In this document: one piece after another, positions 18,010 through 25,883 of the stretch
Numbering within the stretch: position 1 is the first letter of the stretch
Layout of the letters: the number at the start of each line of letters is the position of its first letter
Source: JBBDIK01 sp964640385
Lineage (GTDB): Bacteria; Actinomycetota; UBA4738; JBBDHU01
Length of the DNA: 64,000 bases
Direction: 5' to 3'
Assembly: GCA_964640385.1 (NCBI GenBank)
Contig: CAZXFL010000011.1
Span: 1 to 64,000, forward strand
The notes under the pieces: generated by a model
The model's database searches: none
Told to the model about the DNA's origin: nothing
The model's input: only the letters and a program-made list of their open reading frames with translations
Program-made: the position numbers and the translations under genes

Positions 18010-19032
18010 TCACGCCAGCGCTTGCCGGTAGACCTCTTCGTAGCCCGCGACCATCGCCGCGGTCGAGAACCGCTCTTGGACCCGCACACGGCAGGCCTGC
18101 GGGTCGATCTCGGCCAGATGTTTCAGCGCGTCCGCCGCCGCCCCCGAATAGCCCTCCACCGGAACGATGAACCCCGTCTCACCGTCGGCGACAACCTCGG
18201 GTACCGACCCGCGCGACGTCGCGATCACCGGCGTCCCGCACGCCATCGCCTCGGTCATCACCAGCCCGAACGGTTCTTCCCAGTCGATCGGGAACAGCAC
18301 CGCCTTCGCACGCGAGAGTAGCTCTGCCTTGTCCTCATGCGAGATCTCACCGAGGACCTCCGCATTATCCGGCAACATCTGCTCGACCGCGTCCCACTCG
18401 ACCTTCTCCGTCTCCGAGACGACCTTGACCGCGATGACCAACTTGTCGCCCGTCAGCCGCGCCGTCTCGACCGCCCGTCGGAGCCCCTTCTCTGGCGCCG
18501 TCCGTCCGAGGAACAGCAGGTAGTCATCCTTCTCGGTGCGTAGCGGATACCGCTCGACGTCGATCCCGTTGTAGACGACCCCGCCGTACCGAAGCTCGGG
18601 CATCTGCCGCCGCTGCGCCTCGCTGATCGCGACGAACCACGCCTGCTCCGCGACCCGCGAGTAGATCTGCCGCCATTCCGGGGTGAACGCGCCGTGCAGC
18701 GTGTGCACGCACGGCCGACCGGACATGACGCCCGCCACCAACGAGGCGAACGGCGCGTGCACGTGGAACACATCGAACCGATCCAGGTCGCGGAACGCCT
18801 CCAACGTCTGGATCGTGTCGTGCGGCAGCGAGTTGATGAACTCCGAGCCGGGCGCCGTCTCGAACACGTACTCCAGGTTCGCCTTCGTGATCGAGTCGCC
18901 GGTCGCGAAGAGCGTCACGTCGTGGCCCCGTTCAGCGAGTCCGTCGGCGAGCAACGCAACCACCCACTCGATGCCGCCGTACCCCTTGGGCGGTACCGCG
19001 AGCCAGGGCGGAGCGATCTGCGCGATACGCAA
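18010..19032 (-). CDS. Glycosyltransferase family 4 protein
   Basis: 340 residues, GT-B fold. It starts MRIAQIAPPWLAVPPKGYGGIE, the usual N-terminal beta strand and glycine loop; HVHAPFA and HTLHGAF follow in the acceptor domain. The donor domain has LFLGRTAPEKG and the E-x7-E motif EEPFGLVMTE near residue 255. It resembles actinobacterial GT4 enzymes that take a nucleotide sugar donor; acceptor unknown. Upstream, 3 bp away, lies a small monooxygenase-like gene on the same strand. Confidence 0.9.
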   Translation of the reverse strand: MRIAQIAPPWLAVPPKGYGGIEWVVALLADGLAERGHDVTLFATGDSITKANLEYVFETAPGSEFINSLPHDTIQTLEAFRDLDRFDVFHVHAPFASLVAGVMSGRPCVHTLHGAFTPEWRQIYSRVAEQAWFVAISEAQRRQMPELRYGGVVYNGIDVERYPLRTEKDDYLLFLGRTAPEKGLRRAVETARLTGDKLVIAVKVVSETEKVEWDAVEQMLPDNAEVLGEISHEDKAELLSRAKAVLFPIDWEEPFGLVMTEAMACGTPVIATSRGSVPEVVADGETGFIVPVEGYSGAAADALKHLAEIDPQACRVRVQERFSTAAMVAGYEEVYRQALA

Positions 19033-19035
19033 GCG

Positions 19036-19338
19036 CTACTCCTTCTTCCAGTCGACGAACCGCTTGTGTTCGAACGGTTCCGCCCAGCGCTCGTCCGGCC
19101 AGCGGTCCATCACGGCCTCGTGATGGTCCGAGTGTTCCCAGGCCTTCATGTCCTCGAACGAATCCCACTGAGAGACGACGATGTACTTGCGGTCCTCCCA
19201 GATGTCGCGGCCGGCTTCGGCCCACCGGTAGCCGGGCGCGTTCATCGCCCGCTCGAGCATCTCCTTCATGTCCTCCTCGAAGTTCTCGCGATCGGCTTCG
19301 GAAGCGAGGAAGAAGCGCAGGTAGGACGTGCTGGTCAT
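19036..19338 (-). CDS. Antibiotic biosynthesis monooxygenase-like (ABM) domain protein
   Basis: 100 residues forming one ferredoxin-like dimeric alpha/beta barrel domain. The pattern YIVVSQWDSFEDMKAWEHSDHH is the typical ABM second strand and helix. Members oxygenate or bind small aromatic or haem-like ligands, but many are of unknown role. It is encoded just upstream of the GT4 gene. A second member of this broad family lies at 35538-35840. Confidence 0.75.
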   Translation of the reverse strand: MTSTSYLRFFLASEADRENFEEDMKEMLERAMNAPGYRWAEAGRDIWEDRKYIVVSQWDSFEDMKAWEHSDHHEAVMDRWPDERWAEPFEHKRFVDWKKE

Positions 19339-19431
19339 GGGAGCCTCTCTATCTCGGGATGAGGGGACCCAGCCTATCCGGGTGCGCGGGCCAGCCGCTA
19401 GACTGTGCGGCGCGGCCCGTCCGGGCCGTCA

Positions 19432-19505
19432 CGGGACGTGGCGCAGTTTGGTAGCGCGCAGCGTTCGGGACGCTGAGGTCGCGGGTTCAAATCCCGCCGT
19501 CCCGA
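19432..19505 (+). tRNA. tRNA-Pro (anticodon CGG)
   Basis: Full cloverleaf of 74 nt: acceptor CGGGACG/CGTCCCG with discriminator A, D-arm GCGC/GCGC, anticodon stem CAGCG/CGCTG around loop TTCGGGA, T-arm GCGGG-TTCAAAT-CCCGC. CCA is not encoded. A -10-like TAGACT lies at 19399-19404. Confidence 0.97.
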
Positions 19506-19541
19506 CTCGAGACCTCCGCCCAGAGGTCGGTGTCGGATCCC

Positions 19542-20909
19542 ATGGAAGCTCCACAGCTCGTCATCATCGGCGGCGGCATCGCCGGTCTGGCCGCCGCCCG
19601 CCAGGCACGAGCGCAGGCGGCAGCGGCGCGCTCGACGCTGCGCATCACGCTGCTGGAGGCATCACCGCAACTCGGCGGCAAGCTCCGGACCATAGAGGCC
19701 GACGGCGTTCCCCTGGAACTCGGGGCGGATTCGTTCCTGGCCGCGAAGCCGGCCGCGGCGGACCTGGCTCGCGATCTGGGCCTCGAGCTCATGGCCCCGG
19801 GACCGCTCGCGTCCCGCACCTACCTCTTGCTCGGCGGCGAGCTCCGCCCGTTGCCCCGAGGGCTGGCGATGGGCGTCCCGACCGGCGTGCTTCCCCTCCT
19901 GGGCGCCGTCCGCGGCGGGATCATCGGACCGCTGGCCGCAGCTCGAGCCGGCATCGAACCGCTCATCCCCCGCGGGGCAGCCCCCGACCCGACGGTGGCC
20001 GAGGTCACCGAACGCCGCCTGGGCCGGCAGGTCGCCCGCCGGTTGGTCGCCCCGCTCGTCTCGGGCATCTTCGGCGCCCCCGCCGACGAGGTCAGCATGG
20101 CTGCGGCGTTCCCCGCGTTCGCGGAGCAGCGAAGCCTGGTCCTGGCTATGGCCCGCCGACCCAAAGGCAACCGGCACGCTCCCACCTTCCTGACGCCGCG
20201 CGGAGGTCTGAGCACCTTCGTCGATGCACTCACTTCGTCGCTCGAGGGCGTCGACATCCGCACCGATGCGGCAGTCGACTCCGTATCCCGCAACGGTGAC
20301 GGCTTCTCCGTCGCGACCGGTGGCGACACGGTTTACGCCGATGCCGTCGTCGTCACGACACCGGCAACCACAACGGCCCGCATCCTCGCGAACACCGCCT
20401 CGGAGACCGCCGCCGCACTCGCCCCGATCCGCTACAGCGCGTCCGCGGTCGCGCTCCTCCGGTATCGACCGGGAACCATCGGAAGAACCCTCGACGCGTC
20501 CGGTTACCTGGTCGCGCCGGAGGACCGCCGGGCCGTTGCCGCCTGTACCTGGCTCACCGCCAAGTGGCCCCACCATCCATGGGACGACCCCTGGGTTCGC
20601 GCGATGGTCACGGACCTGGAACCCTTGGCACAGGACGACGAGACGCTCGCGGCCGCGATCGCGGACGAGGTGTCGGAAACGCTCAGCGCATCCGAACCCG
20701 CCGATATCCGGCTGCACCGATGGGAACAGGCCCTGCCCATCTACGCTCCGGGCCACCGCGACCGCATCGAGTCAGCCGTTGCCACGCTCCCCGCCGGCCT
20801 CGCGCTCGCCGGAGCCGCCTACGCCGGACTCGGCATCCCCGACTGCATCGCGAACGGCACTTCAGCCGCTCACAGCGCGATCGCTCACGTGCTGCCACAC
20901 CCCGCCTGA
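19542..20909 (+). CDS. hemY: Protoporphyrinogen/coproporphyrinogen oxidase, HemY type
   Basis: 455 residues. FAD-binding dinucleotide fold at the N-terminus (VIIGGGIAGLAAA), ELGADSF block, RRLVAPLVSGIFGAPADEVSM in the middle, and a C-terminal GLALAGAAYAGLGIPDCIANG, the second FAD contact typical of HemG/HemY. In Actinomycetota these enzymes usually oxidise coproporphyrinogen III in the coproporphyrin-dependent haem route. ATG 19542 is preferred; GTG 19530 in frame is the alternative. It starts 37 bp after tRNA-Pro. Other haem genes are not in the window. Confidence 0.93.
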   Translation: MEAPQLVIIGGGIAGLAAARQARAQAAAARSTLRITLLEASPQLGGKLRTIEADGVPLELGADSFLAAKPAAADLARDLGLELMAPGPLASRTYLLLGGELRPLPRGLAMGVPTGVLPLLGAVRGGIIGPLAAARAGIEPLIPRGAAPDPTVAEVTERRLGRQVARRLVAPLVSGIFGAPADEVSMAAAFPAFAEQRSLVLAMARRPKGNRHAPTFLTPRGGLSTFVDALTSSLEGVDIRTDAAVDSVSRNGDGFSVATGGDTVYADAVVVTTPATTTARILANTASETAAALAPIRYSASAVALLRYRPGTIGRTLDASGYLVAPEDRRAVAACTWLTAKWPHHPWDDPWVRAMVTDLEPLAQDDETLAAAIADEVSETLSASEPADIRLHRWEQALPIYAPGHRDRIESAVATLPAGLALAGAAYAGLGIPDCIANGTSAAHSAIAHVLPHPA

Positions 20910-20944
20910 CCTGCGGTTCTGTCGCTCCTTTCGACGCCAGTGGC

Positions 20945-20972
20945 TTGACGCGGAGATGGCCGCTGGTAGGGT
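20945..20972 (+). promoter_or_regulatory. Predicted sigma-70-type promoter for the NlpC/P60 gene
   Basis: TTGACG (20945-20950), a 16-nt spacer and TAGGGT (20967-20972). Transcription would begin about 20979, directly at the 5' side of the hairpin at 20981-21002. Confidence 0.5.
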
Positions 20973-20980
20973 TGTTCCGT

Positions 20981-21012
20981 GGCTGCCAGCCTGTTGGCAG
21001 CCTGTTTTCTTT
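20981..21012 (+). terminator. Terminator-like hairpin immediately before the NlpC/P60 start codon
   Basis: GGCTGCCA (20981-20988), loop GCCTGT, TGGCAGCC (20995-21002), then TGTTTTCTTT and directly the ATG. An 8-bp GC-rich stem plus T-run has the form of an intrinsic terminator or attenuator, placed where an SD would be expected. No SD is visible. Confidence 0.55.
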
Positions 21013-22131
21013 ATGAGGGACACGACGAGAAAGTTCGGGCGAACCGCACGGCTCCTCGTAGCCGTGGCCCTCATGGTTCCCATGATCGGCGCCTTCCCAG
21101 GCACGGCGGCCGCCGAACCGGAGCCCCCCTCCCGCGCGCAGCTCGACGGCGCCAAGGCCAAGCTCGGCGAGCTCAACGAGAACCTGTCCGCGATGGTCGA
21201 GGAGTACAACAGGGTCAAGGCCGAACTCGAGGAGACCCAGAAGAACCTCGAGACCGCGCAGGCGGATATGGACCAGTACGGCGGGGAGGCCGAGGAGGCG
21301 CGCACCAAGCTCGCCGACCGGACCGCGGACGCGTACGTAAGCGGCGCGGGCGGCGGACAGCTCGAGGTCATCTTCGACTCGAACGGCACCTTCACCGACT
21401 TCTCAGATCGCATCGAGTTCCTCTCGGCGCTCGCGGAGGAGAACGAGGCCATCGCGCTCGAGGCGCAGAACGCGACCGCGAAGGCGGCGATGGCGGCCGA
21501 CGCACTGAAGACCGCGAAGGAAGCGCAGCAGGAGCAGGAAGCCGAGCTCGCGAAGCAGCAGGAGACGATCAAGAAGAACATCGAGGAGCAAGCGGCGCTG
21601 GTCAAGGAATACGAGATCCAGTACCAGGAGGCCCTCGACGCCTACCAGGCGGAACTCCAGGCACAGCGCGAGGCCGAGGCCGCGGCGGCCGCTGAGGCCG
21701 AGAACGGTGGCGACGGCGGAACGGGCGACGGCAGCGGCGGCGAGCCCGCCTACAACCCGCCGCCGTCCAGCTCTGCGGCTAGCTACGCGGTGAAGGTCGC
21801 CCTCGATCAGGTCGGTGATGAGTACCAGTGGGGCGCAGCCGGTCCTGACGAGTTCGACTGCTCGGGCTTGGTCGTCTACTCCTACGGCAAGGCCGGGATC
21901 TCCCTCCCGCACTACTCGGGATCCCTGTACAGCTCCCTGCCGAAGGTGAATAGGGACGACCTCCAGGTGGGAGACCTGGTCTTCTTCTACAACCCGATCC
22001 ACCACGTCGGCATCTACATCGGTGGCGGCAACATGGTCCACGCGTTTAGCGAGGGCAGCCCGGTGTCGGTGGACTCGGTCTTCGGGGGCTACTACGGAAG
22101 CGTGTACGTCGGAGCGAGCCGCCCCGGCTAG
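21013..22131 (+). CDS. NlpC/P60 peptidoglycan endopeptidase with N-terminal coiled coil
   Basis: 372 residues. Signal peptide (1-36, ending TAAAEP), a long charged coiled coil (about 40-215) like those of RipA/PcsB-type hydrolases, a Gly/Asp/Pro linker, then NlpC/P60. The catalytic cysteine is in EFDCSGLVVYSYGKAGI, the histidine in HHVGIYIGGGNMVHA. It cleaves D-Glu-mesoDAP-type peptide bonds; the coiled coil probably holds it inactive until activated by a divisome partner, as in homologues. ATG 21013 begins the signal peptide; the frame is open upstream but runs through hemY. It is convergent with an M23 peptidase, sharing CTAG at the stops. Confidence 0.93.
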   Translation: MRDTTRKFGRTARLLVAVALMVPMIGAFPGTAAAEPEPPSRAQLDGAKAKLGELNENLSAMVEEYNRVKAELEETQKNLETAQADMDQYGGEAEEARTKLADRTADAYVSGAGGGQLEVIFDSNGTFTDFSDRIEFLSALAEENEAIALEAQNATAKAAMAADALKTAKEAQQEQEAELAKQQETIKKNIEEQAALVKEYEIQYQEALDAYQAELQAQREAEAAAAAEAENGGDGGTGDGSGGEPAYNPPPSSSAASYAVKVALDQVGDEYQWGAAGPDEFDCSGLVVYSYGKAGISLPHYSGSLYSSLPKVNRDDLQVGDLVFFYNPIHHVGIYIGGGNMVHAFSEGSPVSVDSVFGGYYGSVYVGASRPG

Positions 22132-22943
22132 TCGAAGACGAGGAGTTCCGTCTCACCGTCGACCGGCGCGTGGGCCGTGTTCTCACACACCTTGTTCAGG
22201 TACGGGAACGGGTCGATGGCGTCCTTGTTCTCGGGGTGCCACTCGAAGTGCAGGTGGTTGGTGCTGCCGGCGTTCCCGGTGGAACCGACCTTCCCGATCG
22301 CGTCGCCCTTCTTGACCCTACCCTCCGCCCGGCCCTGCTTGAGCATGTGCATGCCGTAGGTGAATCCGTCCGCGCCCTGGAGCTTCACGTAGTACCCAGC
22401 ACCGCTCGCCGAGTACGCGCGCGTTGCCCGACCGTTGAACGTCGCGAGGACCGGCTCGCCTCGGCGCGCCAGTATGTCGTTGCCTTGGTGCAGGTGGTCG
22501 CCGCGGTCATCCCCGAAGTTGTCATAGACGGTTCCATGGCGCACAGGGCAGATCAGGATCGGGCTCGGCCACTCACATGACCCGGTCTTGCCGCGGCCCA
22601 TGTTCTGGCGGCAGGTGTCCTCGCCGAGGCCCCCGTACATGTCGTCGTCGCCCGCCCCGCCCTTGATGTCGTCGTTGCCGGGACCCCCCCTGATCAGATC
22701 GTTGCCGCCGTTCCCCCAGATCACGTCGCGACCGTCCAGGCCGCACACGACCTGCCCATGATCGTTCGAGCGGAGTTCGTCGGGGCCCTGCGTACCCACG
22801 ATGTCGCAACCCTGGGTGTTGTTGCCGAGGGGGGTTGGAGCCGAGGCGTCCGGCGCCTCTCCCGAAGCGGGCACCGCCGGAACGACTGCCCACAAGATGA
22901 TCAAGGAAGAGGCGGCGGCGAGGAGCCGTACCGTCCGTCGCAT
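22128..22943 (-). CDS. Secreted M23 peptidase with RTX-type calcium repeats
   Basis: 271 residues. Signal peptide, then haemolysin-type nonapeptide repeats (GGNDLIRGG, GNDDIKGG, GDDDMYGG; residues about 80-110), a cysteine pair, then a LytM/M23 domain with zinc ligands in HLHQGNDI and HLHFEWHP. Such domains cut peptidoglycan cross-bridges or act as degenerate activators; both histidine blocks look intact. RTX repeats fold on binding calcium outside the cell. -10-like TAGCAT (22951-22956, minus strand) ends 7 nt before the ATG. An SOS-type palindrome sits about 43 bp upstream of the start. Confidence 0.87.
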   Translation of the reverse strand: MRRTVRLLAAASSLIILWAVVPAVPASGEAPDASAPTPLGNNTQGCDIVGTQGPDELRSNDHGQVVCGLDGRDVIWGNGGNDLIRGGPGNDDIKGGAGDDDMYGGLGEDTCRQNMGRGKTGSCEWPSPILICPVRHGTVYDNFGDDRGDHLHQGNDILARRGEPVLATFNGRATRAYSASGAGYYVKLQGADGFTYGMHMLKQGRAEGRVKKGDAIGKVGSTGNAGSTNHLHFEWHPENKDAIDPFPYLNKVCENTAHAPVDGETELLVFD

Positions 22944-22985
22944 CTGATCGATGCTAGCGGCTCGTTCGGCCTTCGCCCAGGATGT

Positions 22986-23001
22986 TCGAACGGACGTTCG
23001 A
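22986..23001. promoter_or_regulatory. Perfect LexA (SOS) box
   Basis: TCGAAC-GGAC-GTTCGA, a perfect 16-bp palindrome of the form known for actinobacterial/Gram-positive LexA sites. It lies 43 bp upstream of the M23 peptidase start (minus) and 66 bp upstream of rpsD (plus), so it could regulate either. Confidence 0.6.
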
Positions 23002-23066
23002 GGAGGGCGCGTGTACGAGCAGGCGCGGGTCAGGCAGGGCGCGCGTTCGGTACCCTATGCGTCCGC

Positions 23067-23669
23067 ATGCAGAAGATCGGACCACGCCACAAGATGTGCC
23101 GACGGGTCATGGCCCCCCTGTGCGGGAGGCCCAACTGCCCGTCCGGCAAGCGTCCCTACCCGCCGGGCCAGCACGGCCGCGGCCGCAAGCGTGCGACGGA
23201 GTTCCAGGTACGGCTGGTCGAGAAGCAGAAGCTGCGCGCCATCTACGGGATCGGCGAGCGGCAGATGCGCCGGTACTTCGAGAGGGCAACTCGCCGCGAG
23301 GGCGTGACCGGCGAGGAACTCCTGATCGAGCTCGAGACGCGGCTCGATGCCGTCGTCCTGCGGCTCGGACTCGCCCTGTCGCTGCGCCAAGCCCGCCAGC
23401 TCGTCTCGCACGGTCACGTCCTGGTGAACGGCAAGCGCGTGGACATCCCCAGCGTCATCGTCAAGCCGGAGGACACCATCGCGGTCAGCACCAAGGCGAA
23501 GAACTTCGTGGCGGTGCGCGAGGCCCTCGAGATCACGCCGGATCCACCGGCCTACCTGTACCGCAATAAGGACGAGGTCTCCGGGACCCTCTCCCGCCTG
23601 CCCGAGCGCAGCGAGATCCCGCTCCCGGTCGAGCTGGAAGAGCGCCTGGTCGTCGAGCACTACAGCTAG
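23067..23669 (+). CDS. rpsD: 30S ribosomal protein S4
   Basis: 200 residues. It binds 16S rRNA early in 30S assembly. The N-terminal domain has cysteines at 11, 19 and 24 (CRRVMAPLCGRPNC), partly the zinc form, followed by the KRPYPPGQHGRGR block; the S4 RNA-binding domain is LETRLDAVVLRLGLALS...ARQLVSHGHVLVNGKRVDIPS. A -10-like TACCCT (23051-23056) ends 10 nt before the ATG without an SD, so the message may be leaderless. It stands apart from other ribosomal genes. Confidence 0.97.
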   Translation: MQKIGPRHKMCRRVMAPLCGRPNCPSGKRPYPPGQHGRGRKRATEFQVRLVEKQKLRAIYGIGERQMRRYFERATRREGVTGEELLIELETRLDAVVLRLGLALSLRQARQLVSHGHVLVNGKRVDIPSVIVKPEDTIAVSTKAKNFVAVREALEITPDPPAYLYRNKDEVSGTLSRLPERSEIPLPVELEERLVVEHYS

Positions 23670-23776
23670 ACCAAGCCCGGCTCCGGGCGGGCATCCCCTT
23701 GGATCTTCCTTACGTCTTGCTCGCAACCGCCTTCCGGATTTGACCTCCCAGTCCCGAGGGGGCTAGCTTCGACCCC

Positions 23777-24595
23777 GTGGCCCCACGACCCCAGAACTCC
23801 GACGGGGCAACAGCGCCCGCAACCTGGCCGACCGACGCCATCCGCGCGTCGATCGCGCTGATCACCTTCGCCCTCGTCGCCCTGTCCGCCCTCGCCTGGT
23901 GGCTGACCGGGGGACAGCGCCAGATGGTCCCCGACCTCACCGGAGGCGGCTCGATGGACTCCGGGATGGACGGGATGGGGATGGCTTCGGGGCCGATGGG
24001 CATCGGCCTCTTCCTGGCGATGTGGGTCACGATGATGGTTGCGATGATGTTCCCGTCGGTCGCGCCGATGGTCATCGCCCAGTGGCGCGTGTCCCGGAGG
24101 AAGGGCAACTCCGCGATCGCCGTGCCGCTGTTCGTGGGTGGCTACCTGCTCTCGTGGACGGGGGTCGGACTGGTCGCGTACGCGCTCTACCGCGGGATCG
24201 TGTGGGTCGCACCTTCGCTTCCGGCGCAGACAGCCGCGCTCCTCGCAGGTGGAGCGCTAGTCGCGGCCGGCGTCTACCAGTTCACCCCCTTCAAGACGAA
24301 GTGCTTGGCGCACTGTCGCAGCCCGATGGACTTCTTCTTCCACTGGCGCGATGGCTACAGCGGGGCGCTCCGCATGGGGGCGGAACACGGCGCGTACTGC
24401 GTCGGATGCTGCTGGGGACTGATGCTCGTCCTGTTCGTCGTCGGGCTCATGAGCCTGGCCTGGATGGGAGTGATCGCGGCGGTGATCTTCATCGAGAAGG
24501 TCACCCCGTTCGGACAGAAAGCCACCCGCTGGTTCGGCGCCGCCATCGCGGCGTTCGGGATCGGCGTGGCGGTCTGGCCGGTGTTCGGCGGCTGA
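23777..24595 (+). CDS. DUF2182 integral membrane protein
   Basis: 272 residues from GTG 23777. Six or so membrane helices, with the family hallmarks LAMWVTMMVAMMFPSVAPM near residue 80, KTKCLAHCRSP (C-x3-C after a TPFK turn) and HGAYCVGCCWGLM. The conserved His/Cys/Met clusters suggest metal handling; the family is often annotated as predicted metal-binding. It also has a Met/Gly-rich extracytoplasmic loop (SGMDGMGMASGPMG). A -10-like TAGCTT ends 7 nt before the start. The DUF1326 gene follows 26 bp later with a strong SD, and the two families are frequent partners. Confidence 0.88.
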   Translation: MAPRPQNSDGATAPATWPTDAIRASIALITFALVALSALAWWLTGGQRQMVPDLTGGGSMDSGMDGMGMASGPMGIGLFLAMWVTMMVAMMFPSVAPMVIAQWRVSRRKGNSAIAVPLFVGGYLLSWTGVGLVAYALYRGIVWVAPSLPAQTAALLAGGALVAAGVYQFTPFKTKCLAHCRSPMDFFFHWRDGYSGALRMGAEHGAYCVGCCWGLMLVLFVVGLMSLAWMGVIAAVIFIEKVTPFGQKATRWFGAAIAAFGIGVAVWPVFGG

Positions 24596-24621
24596 CGCCG
24601 CCGGGAGAGGAGGAGGGAACG

Positions 24622-25230
24622 ATGGCGTACACCTTGGAGGGGACCTACGTGGCATCGTGCTCGTGCGCGAGCGGGTGCCCGTGTCCGGTCGACCTACGAC
24701 CGACAGATCCCGAGGGGAAGGGCGAATGCCGGGGCGTTGCCGCATTCAGCACCACCGCCGGAAACTCGCAAGGCGTCGATCTGGCGGGCGTCACCTGGGC
24801 GCTCTACAACCTTTTCCCGTCCAACATCAGCTCGGGCGGGTGGAAGGTCGGCATCGTCGTGGACGAGTCGGCGAGCGATGACCAGGTCGAAGCGCTGGGG
24901 AAGGCCGTCTCCGGGGCCGATGGAGGCCCGTTCGGAGACTTCGGTCCGCTCATCGGCGAGTTCATCGGGATCAACAAGGGCGCCGTATCGATCTCGGATC
25001 ACAGCGCCACGATCAATGGGAACTCGTACACGTTCGAACCACACCGGGGAGGGGACGGGAACCCGACGACCACGAAGAACGCCATGTTCGGCTTCGCACC
25101 CGAGTTCGAGATCGGGAAGACCGGCGGGCATATCGACGTGGGATCGGACGTGGCGTTCGACGCGGCGTATGGGGAGATGGCCGAGTATCGGTTCTCGAGC
25201 GAGGACACCGAAACGCACGCCCGCGGGTAG
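24622..25230 (+). CDS. DUF1326 domain protein
   Basis: 202 residues, SD GAGGAGGG upstream of ATG 24622. The N-terminal SCSCASGCPCPVD block is the cysteine-rich signature of DUF1326. Function unknown; the cysteines could bind metal and match the metal-associated character of the DUF2182 partner upstream. Convergent with the TetR gene at 25251, 20 bp between stops. Confidence 0.88.
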   Translation: MAYTLEGTYVASCSCASGCPCPVDLRPTDPEGKGECRGVAAFSTTAGNSQGVDLAGVTWALYNLFPSNISSGGWKVGIVVDESASDDQVEALGKAVSGADGGPFGDFGPLIGEFIGINKGAVSISDHSATINGNSYTFEPHRGGDGNPTTTKNAMFGFAPEFEIGKTGGHIDVGSDVAFDAAYGEMAEYRFSSEDTETHARG

Positions 25231-25250
25231 GAGCGGGAAGGAGCCTCGGA

Positions 25251-25883
25251 TCAGGCCTGCTTGCGGGGGGCCTTCTCATCTGCGCTGGGAGGTTGCATCG
25301 CGCTTCGGACGAATGCAACGACCTCGCGCTGGCGACGCTTGAGCGTGGTGCGGCTGCTGTCCTCGCCGACCAGAGCGTTGAGGACGCCGGCCTCGGTGAT
25401 CGAGCCGACGACCGCCGTATAAAGCGTGAACAGGAGCAGCTCCGGGTCCTGACGGCGCAGCTCGCCCTCGTCCATCGCCTTCTTCATCGCGGCGATCGCT
25501 CGGATACGGAGCGGCTCCAGCGGCGCGGCGAACTGCTGGACGACACCCGGACCCAGCCGCGACGCCTCCCGGATGAACCCGGGGAACTCCGGCCACTCTT
25601 CCGCCAGACGGAACACCGTGCGGATGATGGCGACCGCCTTGTTCTTCTTCGGCTGCGAGAGGGCGGCGTTCAGCTCCTCGGCAAGTCGGGTCGATGTGGC
25701 GTGTACCGCAGCTTCGAGCAGGGCCTCCTTCGTCGGGAAGTAGTACAGCAAGGTCTGCTTGCGGACCCCGCACGCGTTCGCCACGGCGTCCAGGCTGCTG
25801 GCGTCGTAGCCGCCCTCGCCGAACTGGCGGATCGCCTCGTCGAGGAGCTTGCGCTTGCGTACCTCGCCGGTCCGGCGCGTCAT
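25251..25883 (-). CDS. TetR-family regulator (last gene of the lipid-type operon)
   Basis: 210 residues. The N-terminal HTH reads RKRKLLDEAIRQFGEGGYDASSLDAVANACGV...LLYYFPTKEALLEA, canonical TetR. The C-terminal ligand domain is helical. Its ATG overlaps the stop of the acyltransferase gene (ATGA, 25880-25883), placing it as the terminal gene of the operon from 31635. Twin palindromes TCTACC-N4-GGTAGA in the operon promoter are the probable operators (inference). Ligand likely an acyl-CoA or lipid intermediate, judged only from neighbours. Confidence 0.9.
   Translation of the reverse strand: MTRRTGEVRKRKLLDEAIRQFGEGGYDASSLDAVANACGVRKQTLLYYFPTKEALLEAAVHATSTRLAEELNAALSQPKKNKAVAIIRTVFRLAEEWPEFPGFIREASRLGPGVVQQFAAPLEPLRIRAIAAMKKAMDEGELRRQDPELLLFTLYTAVVGSITEAGVLNALVGEDSSRTTLKRRQREVVAFVRSAMQPPSADEKAPRKQA

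Noticed and set aside
16422..18089. A 555-residue fused protein
   Set aside because: The N-terminal part is the membrane gene read in the wrong frame; the ATGA overlap shows two genes.
20910..21012. c-di-AMP (ydaO) riboswitch before the NlpC/P60 gene
   Set aside because: Such aptamers are longer than this leader and the conserved blocks are not visible; only a simple hairpin is present.
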